Notes under the pieces: model-generated | What the model was told of the DNA's origin: nothing | What the model saw: only the letters and a program-made list of their open reading frames with translations | The model's database searches: none | Program-made: the position numbers and the translations under genes | Shown: one piece after another, positions 9,902-22,439 of the stretch | Numbering within the stretch: position 1 is the stretch's first letter | Layout: the number at the start of each line of letters is the position of its first letter | Source: Pelargonium cotyledonis | Taxonomy: Eukaryota > Streptophyta > Magnoliopsida > Geraniales > Geraniaceae | Direction: 5' to 3' | DNA: 34,917 nt | Assembly (NCBI GenBank): GCA_036897625.1 | Contig: JAYMTA010000210.1 | Location: 1-34,917, forward strand

Positions 9902-12900
9902 ATGGGTTCAGCTCAGGAGAAGGTCAAAAATGGAGGGGTGGCTTGTGGAAGTGGAGCTCAGCAACCAACTCTGCTTGAGGAGATGAAGCTGTTGAAAGAA
10001 ATGCAAGATCAAACTGGTTTGTTTTACCTTAAAAAACTCTGGTCTTTTAGTCTTTTGTTTTCTTGTATGCCTTATATTTTTCGGAAACAAACAAGCAAAG
10101 GTTGAGCCTTTCATAAGTGGGTCTTGAATCTTAATTAGAGTTGCATTTAATGCCTGATGTAGTAGCTCACGTGCAGCTTTACACAATCAACATATGTGCA
10201 ACACTCGAAAACTTTTCAGGCTTGTATCTAACTGTATAGATTTGGTCTTGCTTGTTGTGTTCTCAGGCACCAGGAAGGCTATAAGCTCCGAGTTGTGGCA
10301 CGCCTGTGCCGGACCTCTGGTTTACTTGCCGCAGGTGGGAAGTTTGGTGTACTACTTCCCTCAAGGACATAGCGAACAGGTCTACATTTCTTTTTATTTC
10401 TTGGTCTTTCTTGTTATAAAATGTGTTTTGATTATGGTTGTTCTAAGATTTGCTGTTATAGTCTGAGCTGTGATTTTACAGTAGAAGTGTCTGCAAATGT
10501 AACTGAAAATGGAAATGAACTGGATGATCAACTACAACCAAATAAAGATGAAGAGAGAAGAGAACTGATCATGATGATTTTAGTAATTGTGCTTTTGTTT
10601 CATGGACACTTTTTATTGCTTTTTTGATTTATCACTAATTCATCTTTGTGATTAGTCATTGTCTGAACTGAGAGCAGTGGCTGCACTGGGTGGAAACATG
10701 AAACCATTTTCACTTTTTTTTTGGGGGGGAACTGTGGATGCATCAATTTGAATATAAAGTTGCTACCTCATATTGTTCAAACTTTGTGTTCTTTGATACT
10801 GATGTGCCTTTCCTTTTGACATTATAGGTTGCAGTTTCCACTAAAAGAATAGCTACCTCCCAGATCCCAAACTATCCAAATCTTGCATCTCAGTTACTGT
10901 GCCAAGTTCACAATGTTACATTACATGTAAGTGTTTTTGGTTTACTATATTCCTCTTTGAGCCTACATGGACTAACTATTGATGTGTTTCCTAGTTACTT
11001 CTGTTGATTTACACTTGCTTTACTCTTTTTGATAGGCAGACAAAGATACAGACGAAATCTTCGCCCAAATGAGTCTTCAACCAGTGAACTCTGTAAGCTT
11101 ACCTTCACTTAAAATCTGTCTGGGTTATATTTGCATCTGTTGAATTTTGACACTGTTTTGAGTTTCGGCAATAAGATAATATGAACCATAGATACCACAC
11201 AGTTTTAAAGTGGATATATTTCTTCTGGATTTTAGGAAAAGGATGTCTTTCCAATACCGGACTTTGGGCTAAAGCTCAGCAAGCATCCAAGTGAGTTCTT
11301 CTGCAAAACTTTGACTGCAAGTGATACAAGCACACATGGCGGCTTCTCAGTTCCTCGAAGGGCAGCAGAGAAGCTATTTCCTACACTGGTTAGTTTTCTG
11401 TAGAATTGCTTATATGCAAGCTGTGTGGAATGATAGGAGTATGAATTGAAATTTGTTTCTTTATTTTTATTTATTTAGGATTACACAATGCAACCACCAA
11501 CTCAAGAGCTTGTTGTCAGAGATTTACATGATAATACATGGACGTTTCGTCATATATATCGGGGTGAGAATGCTTTATATATTATTGTTTTTATCTTACT
11601 CTTTGAAGTTGGTATAGAGAAACATGTTTGATCTTCTTTTTTTTCATGTAGGTCAGCCAAAGCGACATCTTCTCACAACAGGATGGAGTTTATTTGTTGG
11701 TGCAAAAAGGCTTAGAGCTGGTGATTCTGTCTTATTTATCAGGTAAATGATGAACATGTTTGGTACAGTAATTTGTTGGACACTAGAAGTGTTTAAGCAC
11801 ACCAGGATACTTGAGCTCTATTTTATCAATGCTATTATGGCTCCGAGAAGTGGATTTTAATCAGCATAACTAGTTGTATCAATATCTTATTTTACTATAA
11901 ACTGTTGGTCTAATTGTTAGAACTTTATAATGACAAAGCACTGCACTTGCTAAATATTGAAGTACTGCAGAGTTTTGGTAAATAAATGTTGATATATTCT
12001 GTGAATTATCTCATCAAATATTAAATGGAGCTCTACCTTGTTATTCATAGATATGATTTTCATATTTGCTAGACCAGACCATCATATCTTTGTATGCAAT
12101 ATTCTGTAGCTTTATTCAGTTGTTTCATTTTACATACCTATATAAGTTTCATGTATGATTTATTGTATTGTTAATAGTTTTGTAGGAAACATGTATCCTC
12201 AGCATTACATCCTCACATAATACGGGTGCATGGTTGAACATTGCTGACATCAATATTTATGTTTTGTCCACAATGATGAAAAATCACAAATTGTTCAAGT
12301 GTAAAACACTACATGACCATCAAATATCAATTACTTTGTACCTAAACTGAATTATGTATTCATCTAATTGCATCATATTCTATCGTCAAAAGGGATGAGA
12401 AGTCACAGCTTATGGTGGGTGTAAGGCGGGCAAACCGTCAGCAAACAACAATGCCATCATCAGTATTGTCTGCTGACAGCATGCACATTGGTGTCCTTGC
12501 TGCTGCAGCCCATGCAGCAGCTAATAGAAGCCCATTCACAATTTTCTACAATCCAAGGTATGATCTAATATTTGTCGCCAGTTTCTGGTGTATTATACTA
12601 TACATTTAGTTCTTAAAGCTGTTTCTTAACTGTACTGTTCTATCACTTATTTCAGGGCTTGCCCTTCAGAATTTGTCATTCCATTGGCTAAGTACAGAAA
12701 ATCTGTCTTTGGAACACAAGTTTCAGTTGGTATGAGATTTGGAATGATGTTTGAAACAGAGGAGTCCGGTAAGCGCAGGTAATTTTCCACGTAACTGACC
12801 CTCGTACATCTTTGAGTAGCTACTGTTAAAAAAAGAAGAACCTTTTGCAAGTGTTTATCACAACTTGCTGCATTTTTGTTATATAATTGGTCTCTGTTGG

Positions 12901-15453
12901 AAATATTATGGAACAGCTAATACATGTTTTAAGGCTCGATTTTCTTGAATGTGCATATAACATCTCATTTTTTCTGCAGATATATGGGCACTATAGTTGG
13001 CATTAGTGACTTAGATCCACTAAGGTGGCCTGGTTCCAAGTGGCGAAATCTTCAGGTGAATTAAACACTTATGGTACTTTTGAATTGAGTTGATCTTGTT
13101 AGTTTGTATGACTTCCTTTGGAATAGGTACTTGATGTTAAAAAAATTGTTTGCTCATTTTGGTATTTTTTTTTAGCACAGGTAGAGTGGGATGAAGCAGG
13201 TTGTAGTGATAAACCAAATAGGGTTAGTTCATGGGATATAGAAACTCCGGAAAGTCTCTTTATTTTTCCATCTCTTACTTCTGGACTAAAGCGCCCATTA
13301 AATCCTGGATATATGGGTAAGCTTCATTACATATTCGTTTTTATGTTCTACATGTCTTGTAAATATTAATGACACGACACTTCTTATGCTACCAGGAGTA
13401 GATTCTGAATGGGGAAATTTGATGAAGAGACCATATATCCGGGTTCCTGAAAATGGAAATGGGGATCTTCTCTACTCTTCAATATCAAACCTCTGTTCAG
13501 AACAGTTGGTTAAGATGCTACTGAAGCCTCAGATGGCCAACACTTCCGGAAGTGTTACAACTACCATTCCAAATTTGCCTGTTCTGGCTGCTCCAATGCA
13601 AGAAATGAAGACTATGGAAGCAAGTTCCAATCAGAAACCTCAGCTGTGCTCAGAAAATACTTTTCTACAAAACCAAAATCACTCTCGGCACAGCCTTGAC
13701 CAGTGTGATGCCAGGAACACTAGCACATCATCCGAAGAAAATCCCCCTAGCAAACAAAGCCCTGTTGGCAAACTAGAAAATCAGACACCAGCCACTACAA
13801 ATACTGAAAAGGCAAAAGTAGAACCAGAAGCGGAAACTTCAACAGATCAGATGAGCCAATCGTCTCTGACAGAGTGCCGTGCAGAAAAGCTGTCCACAGG
13901 TACTATGAATCCTGTGAACCAAGTAGACCAACTAACATCCTTTAACCAGAACCAGGGTCCATTCCAATTGCAGAATGGTTCATGGCCTGTCCAGGTGCAG
14001 CAGCCACAGTCAGAGTCATTGAATTTCCACCCCAAACAAATTGATATTCCCCAATCTGATTCTGCCATTACAAATGGCTTACTTCCATTGGTAGACACTA
14101 ATGAATGGATGCTGTACCCTCCTACATGCCAGGCCCTTGCTACTGGGGCTTTTAGAACTCCCGGACCTTTATCAATGCTAGGGTTTCAAGATCCTCTTTC
14201 TGCAACAATGAACCCACCTATGGGACAGGAAATGTGGGATCATCAGCTGAATAATTTTAGATGTTTAACCCAAGTAGACCAACTAGCCCCGTTCTCTCAG
14301 CCAGACCCGTATACTTACAACAATTGTGTCTCTAATTCAAGTGGTCTGAGGCATCTATCGGATGAGAGCAATAATCAAAGTGGGATCTACAGTTGTCTTA
14401 ATGTTGATGTTGGTAATGGGGGGAGTACCATGGTTGATCCTTCTGTTTCGAGTACCATTTTGGATGAGTATTGTACGCTGAAGGATGGGCATTTCCAGAA
14501 TCCTTCAGATTGTTTACTGGGTAACATAAGTTCAAGCCAGGATATTCAGTCTCAGATAACCTCTGCGAGTTTAACAGACTCACAGGCTTTCTCTCGACAA
14601 GACTTCCCCGACAATTCAGGAGGCACTTCCTCAAGCAATGTGGACTTTGATGATAGCTGTCTTCTGCAGAATAGCTCGTGGCAGCAAGTAGCTCCTCCAC
14701 CCGTGCGGACCTACACAAAGGTACTTTGCTAAATTTAACTCTTACTCAGGGTGGCGAGCTGGGTAGGGAGTAGCAACATAATCATTGAATGGTTTTGTCT
14801 TGTGATGTTGATTTGGTTGATTAAATTGGGATGATCTTTGTTTGCTAGTAGCATTTGTAGTCCTGTTTCCTTCCATAATTGCCCTGCCTGGTTGTCTTTT
14901 ATCTATTATGACATGCATGTATGAATCTTGTTTTAATGCTTATTCTTTGTAGTAGATGTAGAGTAATGTTGATTTGGCTACAGGTTCAGAAGGCAGGATC
15001 TGTTGGGAGGTCTATTGATGTCACAAGCTTTAAGAACTATGCGGAATTATGCTCTGCTATTGAACGTATGTTTGGACTTGAGGGGCTGCTCAATGATCCT
15101 AGAGGCTCGGGGTGGAAGCTTGTATACGTGGATTATGAGAACGATGTTCTACTCGTAGGGGATGATCCTTGGGAGTATGTATCTTTCACCTTTTTTCGTA
15201 TAGAATTGTCATTATTAGAATCTATAATTAATCACTGTTTCTTCAAATGCTCAATTCCAAGATTGTGATGGGTGTTTTGATATAATGGTGCATGTACAGG
15301 GAGTTTGTAGGGTGTGTCCGCTGTATTAGAATTTTATCGCCATCGGAAGTACAGCAGATGAGTGAAGAGGGAATGAAGCTTCTAAACAGTGCAGCAATGC
15401 AGCAGCAGGAGATGAACAGCTCCATCTTAGGTGGTGGTGGAGGCCAATCCTAG
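9902..15453 (+). CDS. ARF5: Auxin response factor 5 (MONOPTEROS orthologue)
   Basis: Activating auxin-response transcription factor of the nucleus. Fourteen exons: 9902-10016, 10267-10379, 10828-10926, 11036-11092, 11236-11388, 11479-11563, 11652-11742, 12393-12557, 12656-12778, 12980-13055, 13181-13316, 13396-14720, 14984-15174, 15300-15453. All introns are GT-AG and phases agree, giving 960 aa (Arabidopsis ARF5 is about 900). The ATG at 9902 is the first in-frame one. The N-terminus carries the ARF5-typical [10 protein letters not shown]. The B3 DNA-binding domain spans about 149-251 ([18 protein letters not shown] at 156-173), and the ARF-specific dimerisation/ancillary domain about 274-358. 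The Ser/Gln/Asn-rich middle region (405-846) comes from the single large exon 12. The C-terminal PB1 domain (847 to about 935) has Lys849 and an acidic OPCA motif (D896, E898, D900, D906, D907) for ARF and Aux/IAA contacts. Exon 12's tail ([16 protein letters not shown]) is also ARF5-specific. No disruption is seen. Confidence 0.97.
14721..14983 (+). other. ARF5 intron 12 (possible regulated retention)
   Basis: This intron separates the middle region from the PB1 exons. Read through, the frame adds only Val-Leu-Cys and stops at TAA 14730-14732. A retained-intron mRNA would give a protein of about 849 aa with DNA-binding and activation regions but no PB1. Arabidopsis makes such an isoform (MP11ir). 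Whether it occurs here cannot be seen from DNA alone. Confidence 0.6.
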
Positions 15454-16440
15454 GCTTGTCATTTACAGTAGAGCAACTTGGTGAACGTTATTGGATTAGA
15501 GATCTTATAAATGTTGGCTATGTAAAGGTTGAATATTTTGTATGAACTCTTTTAACACATTGAATTAGAGATCTTGTTGTGATTGTTGAGAAAAATTTAC
15601 CTCATGATCAGATGTTTTCTGCTGCTGCGTTCATTTCCAAACTCGAAAATGAACTGAACAGATGAAACCTATATACACATTATATGAAGATACTCATACA
15701 CAAACAGATCGTTCTGCAAGATTTGAAATATAATTTTTTGGTTCAGAAATGGAAAGCAAGAATGAAACTAGGTTTGGATTACAGACAAGCTGAATACAAC
15801 TTGCTTGTAGTGTAAAATGGCACAATAATTATTAAGCTCAAACCTATCAGCAAGAAGTCAAGAACTGTAACTAAGAACAAGAACAATAACAGTGGAATCC
15901 AATTCAACTTCGCCGAACGTAAAAAAACAACAAATCTTCATCTCATGGCATATTTATACACAGATCCGGAATCATGATACCTGGATAGAAAATAAGCTAA
16001 ATTGTACAACACTCTAACAACTACAACATTTAAAGAACCCTAGAGTCACAATAACTACTGATCTACCAGTAAATTATGATCCAATTACCACAAAAGCAGC
16101 TAACAAGGTATAACAAAAAAATCATGAAAAGGCCCGCGGTAATGCATAGGACATTGAATATTCTGAAAGATCTAAAATACATATATCCTCATCTCCTGAA
16201 AATTTATTGCTTCAATGAATGAGATAAATATCACCCCTAAATTACAAAGTAAAAGATACAGAAAGCCCCCAAGTCATTAAACAATATCATCCCCCACTGC
16301 CCAGTTTACAGTTGCAACAAGAAGCAATTGCTGCACATTTCCACATCGATAGGAACTTTATGAGGACACCTTAAGGCAATGGACTTGCACAGATTTTTTG
16401 TGATCGGAGCTAGAAATTGCACAGTTAAGGATTGCTAAAT
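15454..16440. other. Convergent 3' flanks of ARF5 and methyltransferase genes
   Basis: About 1 kb between two stop codons facing each other. It should contain both 3' untranslated regions. No ORF of note and no RNA gene is recognised. U-rich near-upstream elements for ARF5 lie around 15530-15560; no clean AATAAA is present there. Confidence 0.6.
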
Positions 16441-17703
16441 TCATATTCTAACTGGCTTCTGAAGAACAGCAGACAAGTAAACTTCAGGTTTACCCGATGC
16501 AGCAGGATCTACCTTCTCTCCGACAACCCATCTCAGCTTCTTATACCCAAACCTCTCCAGCAACCGAGTTAAGACTTTCTTACTGTCGTCATTGGCACAA
16601 TAAAAGTTATCCACCCAAAACAGGCCTCCTACCCTCAAAATTCGATCAATATCGAACATCAAGAACTCTAATTTCTCGGGCTTTCCACCCACATCCAACA
16701 CACTGGTTGCATGAATGATGTCAAACACATTATCATAGAAAGGAAACCTATGATCTAAACTCAAATACAGAGGGAACAGTCCTCTAGCAGCAATGAACTC
16801 ACTATAAGGGGCCTCAATATTCAAAGTGTTGGTAATCACAGTCACATTCTTCTCAGCCATTCTAGCAGCAAAAGTCCCAGACCCACCTCCAATATCAAAC
16901 CCTATCCTCATCCCTCCACTAACCATAGACAACACATCATCAATAGAGAAATCATTCTTCCCTTTAGCCTTGACATACTTCTGATTCTCAGATGCATCAG
17001 CTAAATCAAAACAACCAACACAATCTCTACTCAATTTCTTCTTATTCAAGCACTCAAAATTCTTGCAACCAATCCCACTCCAAGTCACAATCTTATCACT
17101 AACAGGTTTCCAAAGAGAAATGGGAAAAGATCGAAGACCCACCTTAGGAACAGTCTTGGCGAAGCACCTCCTCCTGGGCAGCGGCTCGCATCCACGCAGA
17201 ATCAGCTTCTGGGCTAGGCTCCAATCGTCGGGGCAAGGACCGGAGACCTTGTAAGTCATGTACTGGGAGAGCGAATCGGCGGATTTCTCGCAGGAGTGTC
17301 CGACGGAGGCCACCATCTCAGTGATCCCAGTTTTGGAATCCTTGCCGAGAGGGAGCTGGTGCTGCTGCAGATAGAGCTTGAGCTCGGTTGCCAAATTGGG
17401 TCTGGAAAGATCGATGCTTTCGTAGCCGAGAAGCGATTTCTCCATCTGGGCAAGCTTCTTCTGCGAAGAATCGATCTCTCTGAGGATCAGAGAGACTTGC
17501 TCGGAGATCAAGGAGATGTTCTTGTGGGCATGGTGGAGCAAGTGGGTCTGATTGGCAGTGGGAGAGTAAGTGAAGGCGTATAAGGCGAAGAGATTGGTGG
17601 TGAGGACAGAGAAGAGCATGAGAATGTTGGCGGCGGAGGAGCAGAGAGTGGCTCTCTTGAATCTGGCGGTGCCATCTCCAATTTTGAGAGAAACAGAGCC
17701 CAT
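16441..17703 (-). CDS. Membrane-anchored SAM-dependent methyltransferase (At1g29790-like)
   Basis: Intronless 420-aa protein whose ATG is at 17703 and TGA at 16441-16443. The basic N-terminus (KIGDGTARFKRAT) is followed by one hydrophobic segment at about 24-44, typical of a type II Golgi/endomembrane protein. A heptad-like, probably coiled-coil stretch follows (about 58-92), then a Cys-rich middle (Cys at 138, 157, 172, 180, 213, 218, 228, 231). The class I methyltransferase core begins with motif I GFDIGGGSGTFAARM (268-282). Further core elements are LDHRFPFYDNVFDIIHATSVLD and the DRILRVGGLFWVDNF post-I/II motif. It resembles plant proteins annotated as 'probable methyltransferase At1g29790'. 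Their substrate is not established, and cell-wall polysaccharide modification is only a guess from location. The gene is intact. Confidence 0.93.
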   Translation of the reverse strand: MGSVSLKIGDGTARFKRATLCSSAANILMLFSVLTTNLFALYAFTYSPTANQTHLLHHAHKNISLISEQVSLILREIDSSQKKLAQMEKSLLGYESIDLSRPNLATELKLYLQQHQLPLGKDSKTGITEMVASVGHSCEKSADSLSQYMTYKVSGPCPDDWSLAQKLILRGCEPLPRRRCFAKTVPKVGLRSFPISLWKPVSDKIVTWSGIGCKNFECLNKKKLSRDCVGCFDLADASENQKYVKAKGKNDFSIDDVLSMVSGGMRIGFDIGGGSGTFAARMAEKNVTVITNTLNIEAPYSEFIAARGLFPLYLSLDHRFPFYDNVFDIIHATSVLDVGGKPEKLEFLMFDIDRILRVGGLFWVDNFYCANDDSKKVLTRLLERFGYKKLRWVVGEKVDPAASGKPEVYLSAVLQKPVRI

Positions 17704-17830
17704 GATCTGGGTTTCTGCTTCTGGTCACTAGTGGTGAGCTTGAGAGAGCAATGGGAGTGAGATTTGTGGAGTAGGTGGAGAAGAGATCGAAGAAAGTGAG
17801 CAAGTGACTATATTATATAGTTCTTGAAAA
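17704..17830 (-). promoter_or_regulatory. Core promoter of methyltransferase gene
   Basis: On the minus strand, CTATATAATATAG (about 17808-17820) sits roughly 105 bp upstream of the ATG and is a good TATA-box candidate. The segment between has GA/CT-rich leader character. Start site about 17785 by inference. Confidence 0.6.
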
Positions 17831-18667
17831 AACAATATATATGAAGAGATCACGGAGCGATTATGGAGCTATGAGAAATTAGCCATTTTTTTGTCGGTGA
17901 TTCCATGTGTCCAATGTCGCTCTGTTCTTTCTTTTCCATGAACCATTTTCTTTATCTTTTTCCTTTTCGATTTTACAGTAACATTGTTGTGTATTTCGAA
18001 TATTTGAAGCCAGAAAAATGGTAAATGGTCTAACCTCTGACTTTATTTATTATGGCAGTTACGAGACATTTATTGAATGGTGAAAAAATGTCATCAATTT
18101 CACATTGGGACTATTTGCTATTGCTTTTTACACACCTTTACCATATTGTTGCTTCAAATATACATTTATTTAATATTTCTTAACATTAATTGTATTTTTT
18201 TTTTAATATTTAGTGTTTATTCTTTATACTTGTGCTAATTTATTTTTCAGTTAAATAATTTTGTGTTATTTTACTACAAAATTTTAATTTTTCGTCTTAA
18301 ATCCGTTTGTTCAGTCTCTCTTACGATCTTTCTTATCTTCACTCGCATATTGTCCACTAAACTATCATGTACCCATTTTGTCATATCCATGTGTCACGTC
18401 AATTTGTCAGATTTTTAAACAACTTTTACTAAGCTTGAGTTTTTGAACTAAATATATTTAAATAAAACTATTATTAGGCTTTTGATACAAGTTGCATCTT
18501 AACCTATATTTAATGAAACTTCTTTAAAGTAATAAATATAAATATAGTTTTTTTTTGTAGCTTTTGAGCGGGATCATACTTACTGCAACTTGTCAATGTT
18601 TCATCCATATGCCAAGGTTCAAATTAGGACTCGTCGTTGCAATGAGACCCAACGGTGCAACACTCAA
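17831..18667. other. AT-rich spacer
   Basis: Distal promoter side of the methyltransferase gene followed by AT-rich DNA up to the LINE relic. No gene, RNA or clear repeat is recognised. Confidence 0.5.
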
Positions 18668-20360
18668 GCTGGTAGGCTCACTCTGATCAAGTCTACTCTT
18701 AATGCGATACCACTTTATATTATGAACCTTTATAAGTTCCCGAAGTATTTTACGAATTGGCTATCCAGCTTCATCGTAAAATTCTGGTGGAATAGTGACC
18801 CCAAGAAAAGAAAGGCTCACTGGGTGGCCAAGGAAATCCTCAATAAACCTAAAGGTGAGGGAGGCTTGGGTTTGAGAGACATGGAAAAGTTCAACCTCAG
18901 CTTGTTGGCAAATCAGTTTTGGAGAATAGCTAAAAATTCGACCTCGCTTGTGTATAAAGCTCTGGCTGACAAGTACTGCTCTGGATCAAACTTGTGGAAA
19001 GCCCCTCCCCCAGCGTCTAATGCCTCGTGGATCTGGAGAAGTTTGTGTATGGGCAAAGAAGTTATCCTTGCTAATGCTAAATGGATGGTCGACAATGGGG
19101 ACTCCATTGAAGTTTTTAAAGACAAATGGATTGATCTAGAGGTTCTGCAATGAGATTCATCAATGAATGTAAAATGCTTCAGCTAGAGTCAAAGAATTTC
19201 TGAATCAGGATAACAAATGTTGGGGTGATCAAAAAGTCTGTTCTTGTTTTCTGGCCCTGGTAGCTAGTAAGATCCTCTCTTGCCCCATTCTTCAATGGAG
19301 TCGCAATAAGGATAAAGTTATTTGGCTTGACTGTAACTCAGGCTCTTATTCTGTCAAAAGTGGGTACCAATTTATTCTATCTTCTCCCAGATCTCTGAAC
19401 TCCTCAGATTCCTCTAGGAATGATGGATTATGGAAAAAAGTTTGGCATGCCCATGTCCTAGAAAAACTCAAGATCTTTGCCTAGAAGTGTATTAACAACG
19501 CCCTGCCAACTGATCTTAACCTGTTCAAAAGAGGCTTACGGGAGTCGGATTTGTGCTCGCTTTGTTCAAGGAATCCTGAGAGTGTGGATCATATTCTTTT
19601 TGGTTGCCAGGATGTAAGCAAAGTCCGGTTTGCCTCCCCCTTTCAATAAGAAGTGAAAGTGCCAGATCATTTAAAGATATGCTTATGACCTGCTTTCCTA
19701 GCCAAAGCTATGGAGAAGCCGAGATGTGATATAGTCAGGCTATGTTCTTATCCTTTACTTTTGAGATTTGGAAGTCAAGAAATAAGGCAGTTTTGGAGTT
19801 TTCTAGGAGGTGTTGGGTTTCTATGGTCGAGGCTGGTAAATTCCATTCGGAGTTGCCCATCAAAGCGGTTAAAAAGAGACTCCAAGAGAATAACGCTTAA
19901 CCCATGTCAAAGAACCCTACTCGGATTGATAATACTAGAGACCTAGTTTTAGCAAGTTTTGACTATGTCGCCTGTTGTGTGGGGCATTTGCGGATGGGAA
20001 AGGTGTTATCGGTTGGGAAATGCTTAATAAGCATGGTATTGTGATTGCGAAATTGTGTACTCCGGTGGAGGCTTTGGGACATTACCATGCGGAACTCCTG
20101 CCTTTCTTTTTTGTCTTGAAATTCCTCTTTTATAGTAATATCTCCAGTTGTGACATTTTATATGACTCTCTATCTATATGCAAAGATATTTCTTAGCTGC
20201 ATTTTGAAGATAAAAATGCTTGGACAACAGGAGAAGAAGTTCGTAGTATTTTGTCTTCTTTAAATAATGTTTTTTGTATGTGGTAGGTTGAATGTTGCTA
20301 AAATTTGGACCGTGTAATTTGCTTTCTTATTTATCTATGGTGATTATTAAAAAAAAATTG
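18668..20360 (+). mobile_element. 5'-truncated, decayed L1-type LINE
   Basis: Homology to LINE ORF2 starts abruptly with AGRLTLIKSTLNAIPLYIMN (about 18668). The late RT segment follows (KRKAHWVAKE, GGLGLRDMEKFNLSLLANQF). Next is the zinc-finger-like zf-RVT domain (about 19180-19620), with YSVKSGYQFI, LWKKVWHA, a TAG stop at about 19483 in place of an expected Trp, then LCSLCSRNPESVDHILFGC. RNase H remnants (about 19780-20310) include KAVKKRLQE, GKGVIGWEM and HYHAELLPF. Several frameshifts and stops disrupt the reading. An A-rich tract at 20349-20357 may be the old poly-A tail. Truncation at the 5' end is what target-primed reverse transcription usually leaves. Confidence 0.9.
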
Positions 20361-22439
20361 TTAATAAGTGGACACGTGTAAGCCAGCTGGAAGAAAAAAT
20401 CTAGCGACTCATGATTGAGTAATTTTGAACAGACCTCATATTTTTTCCTCGGTAAATGTAAGCACATCCAATCACAAACACTACTATAAATCAAGTCAAC
20501 ACAATCTTCATGTAACCCCACTAATGATTTTGCTTAGAAATTTAATCACTGTATAAGAAAATAAAATAATGATGTAAACAAATGGTTAATTATGAATTCA
20601 AATACTCCGTAATAAAAGATGTGCAAGTAGAAGATGCAAGTCAGCAAAACCACGTGGGCAGCACGTGACAAAAGAAGCTAAGAAAAGAAGAGGTTTACCG
20701 ACCTACTTAATTATCTTATTTTAGCAAAGCTTTCAAAAACTTGAAAATGTTTTCAACAATTTGGTTTAACCAAGTAGAGCTAAGCTAGGCTAGGCTTCAG
20801 TTCTCATCTGCAATTTTATTTACCAAAACAATTGGGAAATAATTTGCTAGTTTGAACTGTCAAAGAGTATAATGTTAAGTCCCACAACAGGCTTTAATGG
20901 CACAAAACAAAACCCTCCTAACATCTCTACATGCAATGCAAGCAAAAATACTCAAAACAATAGCTTAGAAGATTGAAAGTAGCAATCTAAAACTGGCATT
21001 GTCTGGCCAAAACTGATATTCCATTACTGGGCAGCTTTGAAGACACTAAATGTCATTCCATGTGCGATAACAGCTACCCTTCTTCTTCTTCTGTCTGTCT
21101 TCTTTTACTTTCCTTTTCTTTCTCAACAGTTTCTCTTCCGCTATCATTTCATGCAGCAAACAGATGTAACAACAAATCGATTCAGTACAATGACTACAAT
21201 TATTTGATAGTTAACGCATGCAGGACAAGAGTACATAACATAATAGATTAATTTCACATATAATTTAGTCTTCAACAAAGATACCATAAACGTAAATAAA
21301 ATCTGGTGAAAAAAAAAAAAATATGAAGACAGCTAAAATTTAACAGTTATACAACGTACTTCCAGAGACCAACAATTTTTCAGTTTTGTTTATTGTATGT
21401 TGGAGGGAGCAACAAGGCTAATACAGATAGGATAAGCCGGACATGGTGCCATCCATAACTCAAGCACATACGCTGCTTAAGCACCAACAATACATAGAAT
21501 GCCATAAAAGGATTTATTAGTGGAAAATCCAATTTTCAGCTCAACCTGAAGCACTAAACCAGAACCAGGCTACAGTCAAAGTGCTTTCTTTATGTTTTTA
21601 TTTGTAATAATGATGGTAAATATGAGAAGGGGAGTTGTCAAATAAAGATTTAGATAGGATGAAACGTGATGTAATAGCTTAACTCTACATAGAGCTATAG
21701 ATGAAGCACAAACTACTGGTCTACTGTAACTGCAATCACTGAAGACCCAGCCCAAGAAATTATGATGACCAACTATATCTCTAGGACTGTACATAACTCA
21801 ATGAACCACCCCACTTGAAGCATCAATCTATAACACCACAAACAAATATCATCAAAGATTAAATATTTTCAACTCCAGTAAAGAAATATGGTTAGTTGAT
21901 GCTACAAGTTAAACCCTTAGCTGTTTCCCCCTTTTCTTCTACATAATTAATTGATATCATACAATAACTCAAATTTGAATTTAAGCTACGTTTTGTTTGT
22001 TTACAATCCTTTTGTTCGACTAAATAATCAGAAAAGGGCAGGAATACTAGACTCTCTTGAATTGTTATAGCCAAGCCAGTTCCCCTGCTGTTACTTCAAT
22101 CATACTTTGAGTCTGATGCAACTAATACATCATCTCTTGTTCCAACAGCAGCAGAAACAACCTACCTATTCTATTAAACTTTGAAACACTGCAGTCTCCC
22201 TGAATCCATGTTATAATGACCCCACGAAACAAGCAATTCCTTTTCCATATGGGTGTGTACTGTTACCTTATTGAAGACTAAAGCAGACACTAAACTGATT
22301 ACACCCTTGTGCATTTACTCATTAAGCTTAGGCATAAAATAGAAGTAAAAAGACTATCAACACCTGTAGGATGAAGGTAACAAAAAAAGGATATGTTTGA
22401 TTGGAGTTCTTCTACAAAACTTTAGTCCATCAAGAAGTC
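20361..22439. other. AT-rich spacer with G-box motifs
   Basis: No gene that I can support. CACGTG motifs lie at 20373-20378, 20651-20656 and 20662-20667, the last two 11 bp apart. A pyrimidine-rich block at 21075-21130 reads as a Lys/Arg/Glu-rich frame on the minus strand (see findings) but could be simple low-complexity DNA. The A-rich tract at 21309-21321 is simple sequence. Confidence 0.5.

Noticed and set aside
10194..10627. Plus-strand frames at ARF5 exon 2 and intron 2
   Set aside because: They run into introns; the true exon is 10267-10379, supported by phase and by ARF5 homology.
9902..15453. miR160 or tasiARF target in the ARF gene
   Set aside because: This is the ARF5 class, which is not a known target of either, and I did not see a matching site in the exons.
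17063..17803. Long frames overlapping the methyltransferase on both strands
   Set aside because: They are shadows of the 420-aa methyltransferase, which has clear family motifs.
21060..21251. Ser/Leu-rich plus-strand frame
   Set aside because: It arises from a CT-rich tract and has no gene context.
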